The notes beneath the pieces are model-generated. The model did no database searches and was not told where the DNA came from. It saw only the letters and a list, made by a program, of their open reading frames with translations. From Pseudomonadota bacterium (lineage in GTDB: Bacteria > Pseudomonadota > Alphaproteobacteria > Rickettsiales > UBA3002), in NCBI GenBank assembly GCA_963205305.1, contig CAUJIC010000010.1:1-42616 (forward strand): a stretch of DNA of 42,616 nt. The letters are read 5' to 3'. Numbering within the stretch: the first letter of the stretch is position 1; each line of letters begins with the position of its first letter. Below are positions 18,068-25,618 of the stretch, in pieces. The position numbers were made by a program, and so were the translations under genes.

Positions 18068-18721
18068 ATGAAAATGCTCCATCGCTTTGTTTTGCTTGCG
18101 CTCGTAGTTGCCGCCTTCATGCAGCCTGCATTCGCTGCTCAGCCAACGGTCGAGTTTGAACTCGATAATTCGACGAATCCTTCAGCCTACGAGGAAACAC
18201 TGCCGACGGGCGATGCCGAGCAAACACCAGTAATTAACGCTGCGCCTGAACCAGCCAAGGCTGTGGCACCAGCGGCGCGTAGCATTAAAAAGCCTGCCGC
18301 CAAGCCTGCGAAAGTGGCCCCCGAACCTGCGCCAGAGCCACGCGATATTCCGCTGATTGAAACCATCAACGATGTGATTGTTAGTCCGGAAATTCGCTAT
18401 GTAACAGGTGGCGTGGGCGAAGATGAAGAGCGCGATATTATCGCCAGTAAGCCCAATTATAACCTCTATGTGATGAGCGCCAACGAGACAGGCAATTTCA
18501 TGGGCGATGCCCGCGTGGTGATTGCCCGCAAGCAAGGCGAGGCCATGGAAATTGTGCTGGATGTGGTTTCGGGCCCGCTGCTCTATGTGGCCCTGCCTGT
18601 GGGTACCTATACCCTGAGTGCATCGCTTGGCGCGCAGAGCAAACGCGTCAACTTCAAAATCAAGGAAAAGGGTACGCCACCTAATATCCATCTAGGATGG
18701 AAGACGTCAGGCGCACACTGA
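18068..18721 (+). CDS. Exported hypothetical protein with Pro/Ala-rich linker
   Basis: The 217 residues begin with a clear signal peptide (MKMLHRFVLLALVVAAFMQP, cleavage after AFA near residue 23). A low-complexity Pro/Ala/Lys linker follows (about 58-93, with KKPAAKPAKVAPEPAPEP), and then a folded-looking domain of about 120 residues with alternating hydrophobic strands (YNLYVMSANETGNFMGDARVVIAR, LYVALPVGTYTLSASLG). The second part resembles a beta-sandwich of the carboxypeptidase-regulatory/DUF4198 type, but this is only a fold-level impression. It is probably periplasmic. A weak hairpin (CGCCA/TGGCG, 18730-18746) lies just after the stop. Confidence 0.65.
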   Translation: MKMLHRFVLLALVVAAFMQPAFAAQPTVEFELDNSTNPSAYEETLPTGDAEQTPVINAAPEPAKAVAPAARSIKKPAAKPAKVAPEPAPEPRDIPLIETINDVIVSPEIRYVTGGVGEDEERDIIASKPNYNLYVMSANETGNFMGDARVVIARKQGEAMEIVLDVVSGPLLYVALPVGTYTLSASLGAQSKRVNFKIKEKGTPPNIHLGWKTSGAH

Positions 18722-18828
18722 TGCGTAAACGCCACTCGCGATGGCGCTAAATTTCTGTTATAAAGAAGAAATAGCCCTGCGCTAACGTTGGCGCTGAGGC
18801 TTTGTTCGATACGTAAACAGGAGTTTCG

Positions 18829-20430
18829 ATGACTGATATCATGGAATGCGATGTGCTGATTGTGGGGGCGGGGCCCGCTGGGTTATCTGCCGCCATACGC
18901 CTCAAGCAGCTATCGCCCGATTGCAACGTCATGCTCATCGAAAAAGGTTCGGAAGTAGGGGCGCATATTTTATCAGGTGCCGTGTTCGACCCCAAAGCCC
19001 TCAATGAATTACTACCCGATTGGAAAGCGCTTGGCGCGCCGCTGAATGTGGAAGTCAAAAGCGATAGTTTCAACCTGCTTACCCGCGCAGGGAAATTCAA
19101 GCTGCCCACCCCGCCGCAAATGAAAAACCATGGCAATTACATTATCTCGCTCGCGAATCTCTGCCGTTGGTTGGCGCAACAAGCTGAGGGTTTAGGCGTA
19201 CAGATTTTTGCGGGCTTCACGGGTGCCGAGGCCATTATCGAAGATGGTGCGGTGAAGGGCATCCGCACGGGGGCGTTTGGCATTGGTAAGCATGGCGAGC
19301 AAAAAGCTACCTATCAGCCGCCGATGGAATTGCGTGCGAAGCTGACCCTATTTGCCGAGGGCTGTCGTGGCTCGCTGAGCCAAAAATTGATGGAAACATT
19401 CAAGTTGCGCGAGGGCGTGCAGCCCCAAACCTACGGCATCGGCATCAAGGAAATTTGGCAAGTGGCGCCCGAAAAGCATCAGCTTGGCCGTGTGGAGCAC
19501 AGCATTGGTTGGCCAATGGACACGAGCACTTATGGCGGTTCGTTCCTCTATCATCTGGAGGATAACCAAGTGGCGGTCGGCTATGTGGTGGGGCTGGATT
19601 ATACGAACCCTTACCTCGACCCGTTCAAGGAATTTCAGCGTTTCAAAACGCACCCGAAAATTCGCCCGTTGTTTGAAGGCGGCAAGCGGCTGGTCTATGG
19701 TGCACGGGCAATTAACGAGGGCGGTTGGCAATCCATACCCAAACTCACCTTTGCGGGTGGCGCGTTGATTGGGTGCAGTGCCGGTTTCCTCAATGTGCCG
19801 CGCATTAAGGGCAGCCACACGGCCATGAAATCGGGTGCGCTGGCGGCCGAGGCGGCAGTGGCCGCGCTCGCGGGCAGTGGAGATATGTCAGCGTATGAGT
19901 CAGCTCTCAAAGCCTCATGGCTGGGCAAGGAGCTGCATGGCGTGCGTAATATTCGTCCCAGCTTTCAGTTCGGTATGTGGGCAGGCTTGGTGCTTTCGGC
20001 CATCGATACCTATCTGTTTGGTGGCCGCGCACCGTGGACATTGAAGCACCATGCCGACCACACAGCGCTGAAGCCAGCGGCACCTTGCCACAAAATCGAG
20101 TATCCAGCCCCTGATGGTGTTGTGAGTTTCGACCGCTTATCTTCGGTCTACTTAAGCAACACCAACCACGAGGAAGACCAGCCCGCGCACCTAACGCTTA
20201 AGAATGCGAATGTGCCAGTGGCCACGAATTTAGCGGTATATGATGGCCCTGAGGCACGTTATTGCCCTGCGGGCGTGTATGAATTTGTGGAGGAGGCGGG
20301 CAGCAAGCGCTTGCAAATCAATGCGCAGAACTGCGTTCACTGTAAAACGTGCGACATCAAAGACCCGACGCAAAATATCGTCTGGGTTACGCCTGAGGGC
20401 GGCGGTGGGCCAAATTATCCGAATATGTAG
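18829..20430 (+). CDS. Electron transfer flavoprotein-ubiquinone oxidoreductase
   Basis: ETF-QO passes electrons from ETF (fatty acid and amino acid oxidation) to the ubiquinone pool at the inner membrane. The 533 residues start with the FAD-binding motif VLIVGAGPAGLSAAIRL (about 8-24). They contain the quinone-site region GSFLYHLEDNQVAVGYVVGLDY and GGALIGCSAGFLNVPRIKGSHTAMKSG, and end with a 4Fe-4S cluster site: Cys479 in CPAGVYEF, and Cys502, Cys505 and Cys508 in CVHCKTC, followed by DPTQNIVWVTPEGGGGPNY. CAGGAG precedes the ATG. Full length. No ETF subunit genes are visible here. Confidence 0.96.
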   Translation: MTDIMECDVLIVGAGPAGLSAAIRLKQLSPDCNVMLIEKGSEVGAHILSGAVFDPKALNELLPDWKALGAPLNVEVKSDSFNLLTRAGKFKLPTPPQMKNHGNYIISLANLCRWLAQQAEGLGVQIFAGFTGAEAIIEDGAVKGIRTGAFGIGKHGEQKATYQPPMELRAKLTLFAEGCRGSLSQKLMETFKLREGVQPQTYGIGIKEIWQVAPEKHQLGRVEHSIGWPMDTSTYGGSFLYHLEDNQVAVGYVVGLDYTNPYLDPFKEFQRFKTHPKIRPLFEGGKRLVYGARAINEGGWQSIPKLTFAGGALIGCSAGFLNVPRIKGSHTAMKSGALAAEAAVAALAGSGDMSAYESALKASWLGKELHGVRNIRPSFQFGMWAGLVLSAIDTYLFGGRAPWTLKHHADHTALKPAAPCHKIEYPAPDGVVSFDRLSSVYLSNTNHEEDQPAHLTLKNANVPVATNLAVYDGPEARYCPAGVYEFVEEAGSKRLQINAQNCVHCKTCDIKDPTQNIVWVTPEGGGGPNYPNM

Positions 20431-20433
20431 CGA

Positions 20434-20631
20434 CTAACCGTAGATCGCTTGGTAAGGGATAGGGCGCTTGGTGTTTGCGTCCGTCACGATTTCGCCGCTT
20501 TCAAACGCTGCGCCGATGAAGTCGATGCCCTGTGTAGGGTCGATAACGCGGCAAGGCTTCACGGTTTTGCCTTTGTACTTACGAAGTTCCGTTACCGCGC
20601 CACGTAATTCTGGGTTGTTCTTACTGCTCAT
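20434..20631 (-). CDS. Small conserved-type hypothetical protein (65 aa)
   Basis: Starting at the ATG at 20631, with GAGGA 5 bases upstream, the product is 65 residues (MSSKNNPELRGAVTELRKYKG...). It contains an Arg/Lys-rich stretch and a compact C-terminal part (VIDPTQGIDFIGAAFESGEIV, ending PYQAIYG). No signal peptide or membrane segment is present. It converges on the ETF-QO gene with only three bases between the stops and diverges from the TPR gene. I do not recognise the family. The good ribosome binding site supports it being real. Confidence 0.6.
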   Translation of the reverse strand: MSSKNNPELRGAVTELRKYKGKTVKPCRVIDPTQGIDFIGAAFESGEIVTDANTKRPIPYQAIYG

Positions 20632-20738
20632 AAAATCCTCGTTTCGCGTGCGGATTGCACGCATTTCATTTGATAGGCGCCGCAATATCATGTATGACGC
20701 GGCAGATGCAAGCAATTTTCCACTGGAGTCGCGATATT

Positions 20739-22550
20739 ATGCCAAAAAGGATGTATTTCCAAGGCTTCCAGCGTGTTTTAGGGGTGTTTGTTTCTAGCGT
20801 GCTACTTGTATCACCTGCCATGGCGGGCGATGCGCGCAAGCAGATAGAGAAGGAAACGGTTGGCGAAACGCTTGTTAAACCCGAAACCCATGTACAAGCC
20901 GGCCTTGCGGGCAGCTTTCTTTCGGGGCGTTTTGCGAAGCAGAACAAAGATTTAACTGAGGCTGCTAAATTTTTGAACGATACGTTGAAGCGTGACCCCG
21001 ATAATGAAATTCTACAACAAGATGCCATGCGTATGTCGCTGCTCGCGGGCGATATTACTACGGCAACGCAGCTAGCACGCAGCATCGTCAAAAAAAATGC
21101 TTCCGACCCGCTGGTCGCGAATTTGCTGATGCTTGACGCAATCAAAGCCAATGATTTTACAGGGGCAAAGGCGGCAATCAATGCGTCGAGTGGCGCTGGT
21201 TTGTTCGGTCTTATTCGCCCCGTGATGATGGAATGGGTCGGCGTTGCCGCAAATGAAAGCAAGCGCCCGATTGATATGAAAGCTGCGATAGATAAAGCAG
21301 GCTTCTTTGCGCCATTCATCAATTACCACGCCGCGTTGATGAACGATGTCACGGGTAATGCGGCAGCGGCTCAGGTTGCATACGCAAAGTCGAATGTCGA
21401 TCCAGCGGTGACGCCTTATCGAGTGGTCGAGGCATTGGCGAATTTCTATCAGCGCCAAGGTAAGATCGATCAGGCGCAGGCCGTCTATGATGCGTATGCC
21501 AAGGCGAACCCACAATCCACCCTGTTGCCTGATAAGCTAGATGTGAAGCAAGTGCCAAAGCCAATGATTGCGGACGCTAAGCAAGGCATAGCGGAGCTTT
21601 ATTTTACCACTGCTAGCATTTTGTTCGGCGAAGAAGCAACGCAGGATACGTTCCTTTATTTGCGCCTTGCGCTGGATTTACGCCCAGATTTGCCACCCGC
21701 ACAACTGATGTTGGCGAATCTCTATGAACAGGTGGAAGATTATAAACAGGCCATCGCCACCTACGATGCGATTCCGGAAGGCACTGTTTTCTATCGTCGC
21801 GCGCAAATTCGCAAAGCGTTGAATTACGAAGCACTGGGGCAAAAAGATAAAGCGGTATCGCTGCTTGATGCACTCGCCGCGCGTTATCCGAACGATGCGG
21901 TGGCGCTAATAAGCAAGGGTGACATGCTGCGTGAGGCAAAAAAATATGCCGATGCCGCGCAGTCGTACAGCATGGCGATTGCACGTACGGAGCCATTGGG
22001 TGAGGCTGATTGGCCGTTGCTTTATGCGCGTGGCATCAGCTACGAGCGCGCCAATATGTGGGGTAAAGCCGAGGCAGATTTCACCCGTGCACTAAGCCTC
22101 TCACCCGAACAGCCGGATGTGCTGAACTATTTGGGCTATAGCTGGCTAACGATGAACAAGAATCTTACCAAGGCGCGTAAATATTTAGAATCGGCGCTTG
22201 AGCAGCGCCCAGATGATGCCCACATCATGGATTCGGTCGGCTGGGCGTATTACCTAACGGGAGATTTCAAATCGGCCGTCGAAAAATTTGAGCAAGCGAT
22301 TGAGTTGATGCCCGATGATGTAACGATAAACGAGCATTTGGGTGATGCTTATTGGCGTGTTGACCGAAAAACGGAGGCGCGCTTCCAATGGGAGAGGGCA
22401 CTCATTTTCCAACCCGAGAAAGATGTAGCCGAAGAATTGCGTAATAAGTTGGCCAAAGGTATGCCTGCCTTTGTGCCACCTGCAGAAACCACCGCCAAAA
22501 AACCACAAGCGACCGCAGTGGTCGGTGCGCCTGCAGTTCAGGTTCCCTAA
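20739..22550 (+). CDS. Exported tetratricopeptide repeat protein
   Basis: From the ATG at 20739 (GGAG about 10 bases upstream) the product has 603 residues. A signal peptide ends near SPAMAG (about 30). The rest is helical repeats: weak TPRs in the N-terminal half (AAKFLNDTLKRDPDNEILQQDAMRMSL) and clear ones from about 300 on (YKQAIATYDAIP, ADFTRALSLSPEQPDVLNYLGYSW, KARKYLESALEQRPDDAHIMDSVGWAYY, AVEKFEQAIELMPDDVTINEHLGDAYW). The C-terminus is a Pro/Ala tail. Such proteins act as periplasmic or outer-membrane scaffolds; no specific partner is visible. Its stop overlaps the ispE start (TAATG). An ETF-QO, TPR, ispE order is common in related alphaproteobacteria. Confidence 0.85.
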   Translation: MPKRMYFQGFQRVLGVFVSSVLLVSPAMAGDARKQIEKETVGETLVKPETHVQAGLAGSFLSGRFAKQNKDLTEAAKFLNDTLKRDPDNEILQQDAMRMSLLAGDITTATQLARSIVKKNASDPLVANLLMLDAIKANDFTGAKAAINASSGAGLFGLIRPVMMEWVGVAANESKRPIDMKAAIDKAGFFAPFINYHAALMNDVTGNAAAAQVAYAKSNVDPAVTPYRVVEALANFYQRQGKIDQAQAVYDAYAKANPQSTLLPDKLDVKQVPKPMIADAKQGIAELYFTTASILFGEEATQDTFLYLRLALDLRPDLPPAQLMLANLYEQVEDYKQAIATYDAIPEGTVFYRRAQIRKALNYEALGQKDKAVSLLDALAARYPNDAVALISKGDMLREAKKYADAAQSYSMAIARTEPLGEADWPLLYARGISYERANMWGKAEADFTRALSLSPEQPDVLNYLGYSWLTMNKNLTKARKYLESALEQRPDDAHIMDSVGWAYYLTGDFKSAVEKFEQAIELMPDDVTINEHLGDAYWRVDRKTEARFQWERALIFQPEKDVAEELRNKLAKGMPAFVPPAETTAKKPQATAVVGAPAVQVP

Positions 22551-23419
22551 TGCCACCACTCACGCTGTATGCGCCAGCGAAGCTAAACCTTTTTTTGCAT
22601 ATGCTTGCTCGTCGTGCCGATGGCTATCACGAGATTGAATCGCTCGTCGCCTTTACTGAACTAGCGGATGAACTGACCATTGAGCCTGCGCCAACACTAT
22701 CGCTCGAGGTAAGGGGTGAATTCGCGAGTGATGCAGGCGGCGGTATGCATAACCTAGTGCTTAAAGCGGCCGCGATGCTGCAAACTCATAGCTATAATAC
22801 GTTGCAGGGCGCGCAGATCACGCTTACCAAGCATATCCCCGTTGGTGCAGGGCTTGGCGGTGGTTCAGCAGATGCAGCGGCGGCATTGCGTGGGCTTAAT
22901 CAGTTTTGGGGCTTAGGGTTTGATACAGCGACATTACAGCGCATTGCGAGCACTCTTGGTGCCGATGTGGCGATGTGTATCGAGAGCGTGCCCACCATTG
23001 CGCGTGGGGTGGGCGAGGTACTCGCACCCCTTACAAAGCCGCTGCCAAAAATATATGTGGTGCTGGTTCATCCGCGCGTACCGCTGCTAACAAAAGATGT
23101 ATATGCCGCGCTTGAAATGCCCACGAGCATTGCGCCATGGGTAGAGACAGTCGTCACGCCGAATGATTTTTTTGCCTCCCTTGCGCCAACGCGCAATCAC
23201 CTCCAGCGGGCGGCCATTAGCATCAGTCCTGTGGTTGCGGAGCTATTGCTAGCGCTTGAGACGCTTCAGCCTGCTGCCAACTTTGTGCGCATGACTGGTA
23301 GTGGCGCGTGTTGCTATGCGCTGTTCGAGGATGCAGAGCATGCGAGAAAATCAGCAGAGACTATTCGTCAGCAGCAGCCTGAGTGGTGGGTACAATCGAC
23401 CGAGCTACGTACCAGCTAG
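22550..23419 (+). CDS. ispE: 4-diphosphocytidyl-2-C-methyl-D-erythritol kinase
   Basis: IspE phosphorylates CDP-methylerythritol in the non-mevalonate isoprenoid pathway. The 289 residues carry the GHMP kinase marks: YAPAKLNLFLHM with the conserved Lys11, DGYHEIESLVAF, the ATP-binding loop PVGAGLGGGSADAAAAL (about 97-113), the LGADVAMCI catalytic segment, and C-terminal MTGSGACCYALF. It is translationally coupled to the TPR gene (TAATG). Full length and intact. Confidence 0.95.
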   Translation: MPPLTLYAPAKLNLFLHMLARRADGYHEIESLVAFTELADELTIEPAPTLSLEVRGEFASDAGGGMHNLVLKAAAMLQTHSYNTLQGAQITLTKHIPVGAGLGGGSADAAAALRGLNQFWGLGFDTATLQRIASTLGADVAMCIESVPTIARGVGEVLAPLTKPLPKIYVVLVHPRVPLLTKDVYAALEMPTSIAPWVETVVTPNDFFASLAPTRNHLQRAAISISPVVAELLLALETLQPAANFVRMTGSGACCYALFEDAEHARKSAETIRQQQPEWWVQSTELRTS

Positions 23420-23424
23420 CTTGC

Positions 23425-24192
23425 TTATTTATTGGCGGCGTCAGCAGCTTTCACTTTGGCTTCGAGATCTTCCAAGCTCATGCCGTGAGGTACAATTTCC
23501 TGACCAATAGCGAAGGTTGGCGTGCCTTGAATGTTGATTTTGATACCAATTTCTCGCGTGGCTAACAGTAAATCTTCGACTTCTTTTTTACCAGACTCAG
23601 CCTTGATTTTTTCGGGATCCATTCCCAGTTCTTTCGCATAGTCTAGGACGACTTTATCATCGACACGGCCTTCATGCGTCATCACCTTCTCGTGGAAGCT
23701 AAAATATTTATCAGGGTAGAGGCGATTGATGGCGATACCAAGCTTGGCATTCATATCCGAAACAGGGCCAAAAATTGGATATTCGTGGAATACGATGCGA
23801 ACGGTTTTATCTTTCTTCATGAGCGCTTCTAGGTTCTTGAACATGGTTTTGCAGGCGCCGCAGTTATAATCGAAGAATTCTGCAACTACGCGTTTTGAAT
23901 CTTTCGGGCCATGGGAGGCAGTTTCTTTGTTATTAAAAATAAAGCCGCTAATGGCAGGGTCTTTCAGGACATCGCTGTTTGCCGAGGTTTGGATTTTTTG
24001 CTGATCCATCTGGAATTTCTGTACCGATTGAAGAATCAATTTGGGCTCCTCCATAATCACTTGGCGCACAACTTTTTTAATCTGCTCTTCACTTCCTTTG
24101 CCAACGGCGACAGGGCTTCCAGTACTGGCGATGACAGAGCCGCCAATAGCTGTACCAGCGAGTAAACCAATAATCAGTTGTGCGTATTTCAT
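23425..24192 (-). CDS. DsbA/Com1-family thiol:disulphide oxidoreductase
   Basis: The 255-residue product starts at ATG 24192, which has AAAGGAG upstream; a longer in-frame reading to 24246 lacks one. An N-terminal hydrophobic signal or anchor (about 4-24) is followed by a Com1-like helical segment (EEQIKKVVRQVIMEEPKLI) and a thioredoxin fold with the active site CGAC (Cys111-Cys114) in EFFDYNCGACKTM. The cis-Pro loop is GTPTFAIG near the C-terminus. It should act in the periplasm on disulphide formation. Its stop lies 6 bases from the ispE stop on the other strand, and it probably shares a transcript with the M48 and rne genes upstream. Confidence 0.92.
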   Translation of the reverse strand: MKYAQLIIGLLAGTAIGGSVIASTGSPVAVGKGSEEQIKKVVRQVIMEEPKLILQSVQKFQMDQQKIQTSANSDVLKDPAISGFIFNNKETASHGPKDSKRVVAEFFDYNCGACKTMFKNLEALMKKDKTVRIVFHEYPIFGPVSDMNAKLGIAINRLYPDKYFSFHEKVMTHEGRVDDKVVLDYAKELGMDPEKIKAESGKKEVEDLLLATREIGIKINIQGTPTFAIGQEIVPHGMSLEDLEAKVKAADAANK

Positions 24193-24258
24193 GGGGTTCT
24201 CCTTTGATGAATGGGGCGATTGTGCGTGAGCGCCGTGCAATGGCAAGCAAAATTAGCG

Positions 24259-25599
24259 TTAGAACAGCGAATCAGCGTTCTTCTTTTTATCAAGTTGGGC
24301 TTTTGCGTCACGTTCGAGATCATCGAGTTGCAGGGTCAGTGAGGCGTCGTTGCCGGCGCTACCGCGTGCGCGGGCAGTGTGTTGCAACACGGTTTCGTAG
24401 TCGCCTGCAAGCGCGGCTTCCTCGGCCAGTGCTGCATAGGAAGCGCCCAGTTTGCCTTGCTTGCCATAGGCAATAGCGAGCTGGCGCCATGTCACGTCAT
24501 AGCTATCATCTAGTTTACGTGAACGCTCCAGCAGAGTGATGGCTAGTGGCAATTGTGCAGGTTTGTTCTGTGCAATCAGACTTTTGGCATATTCGGTGGT
24601 AATGAGCGCAGAGTCCGGCTTCAATGTGCTGGCTTTGGCATAGGCGGCGCTTGCGGCTTCAACCTTGCCGTTTTCGAACAGGATTTGTCCCTTGGTATCA
24701 TAGAAAAACGCATCTTTGGGGTATTCTTTGATGAGTGCATTGATGCCTGCCAGGGCTTCATCGAAATGGCTGCGCTTGAAATCGGCCATGGCACGTGCGT
24801 AGCGCGCGGCGACAGATTTATCCGATAGTGGATAAAGATTCAGCGTTGTTTCGTAGGTTTCGGTGAATGCCACGAGCTTTGCTAGCATGCGCGCATGCAT
24901 AGCCACGAAATTACTTGGCACTTGGTCGATGGGAACTGCGGATTGGGCAAGGTGATTGCGCATGGTGGCGATGCGTTCCGAGGAAAGTGGGTGGTCGGTA
25001 CTGTATTTATCGCGCGCGATGCCACCTGATTCGCGGCGGCGCAGCACTTCAAACATTTCGAGCATGCCGTTGGTCGAAATATCGAGCGTATCAAGATAGC
25101 TAAGCGCCGCGTGGTCGGCGGATTGCTCGTTGAGGCGGATATCACTCATTAACCCACGCTTGGCCATATTTTGGCTGCCCATAATGATGCCTGTACCTGC
25201 TTGGCCTGCACCGCCAATGACCGCTGCAGCCCCAGCCACTGTGCCAATGATGCTACCCAAAACGGCGCGCGTTGTTTTCTCGTGCAACTGCGATAGGTGT
25301 GCGCCCGCGATGTGGCCAGTCTCGTGGGCAATCACACCGATGAGCATACCGGGGTTCTTTGCTTCGCGAATTAGCCCCGTATTCAGAAAAATATTGAGGC
25401 CACCCGCGACGCTGGCATTAATCTCAGGGTTGGCGACAATAAAAATCCGTACTGAATCAGGTGTAATATCCGCCGCCTCGAATATAGGGCGAGAAAAAGC
25501 GTACAGCGTATTCTCGATTTCGGCATCACGAATCAAACCCGCTTGCACGCCAAGTGGCAGCAGCGTGGCGCAGAGTATAGCGAGGCATTTTTTTAGCAT
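24259..25599 (-). CDS. M48-family metalloprotease with TPR domain (BepA/YfgC-like)
   Basis: The ATG at 25599 gives 446 residues with a signal peptide (about 1-20). The zinc-protease domain has HETGH (His92, Glu93, His96) in VIAHETGHIAGAHLSQL and the third ligand Glu158 in NEQSAD. About 150 residues of TPR-like helices follow (FDEALAGINALIKEYPKDAFFYDTKGQILFENG). The organisation matches periplasmic BepA-type proteases involved in outer-membrane protein quality control. It lies 19 bases downstream of rne on the same strand and 66 bases upstream of the DsbA-like gene, so an envelope protein-folding operon is plausible. Confidence 0.93.
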   Translation of the reverse strand: MLKKCLAILCATLLPLGVQAGLIRDAEIENTLYAFSRPIFEAADITPDSVRIFIVANPEINASVAGGLNIFLNTGLIREAKNPGMLIGVIAHETGHIAGAHLSQLHEKTTRAVLGSIIGTVAGAAAVIGGAGQAGTGIIMGSQNMAKRGLMSDIRLNEQSADHAALSYLDTLDISTNGMLEMFEVLRRRESGGIARDKYSTDHPLSSERIATMRNHLAQSAVPIDQVPSNFVAMHARMLAKLVAFTETYETTLNLYPLSDKSVAARYARAMADFKRSHFDEALAGINALIKEYPKDAFFYDTKGQILFENGKVEAASAAYAKASTLKPDSALITTEYAKSLIAQNKPAQLPLAITLLERSRKLDDSYDVTWRQLAIAYGKQGKLGASYAALAEEAALAGDYETVLQHTARARGSAGNDASLTLQLDDLERDAKAQLDKKKNADSLF

Positions 25600-25618
25600 G
25601 CAGCACTCACCAAAAAAG

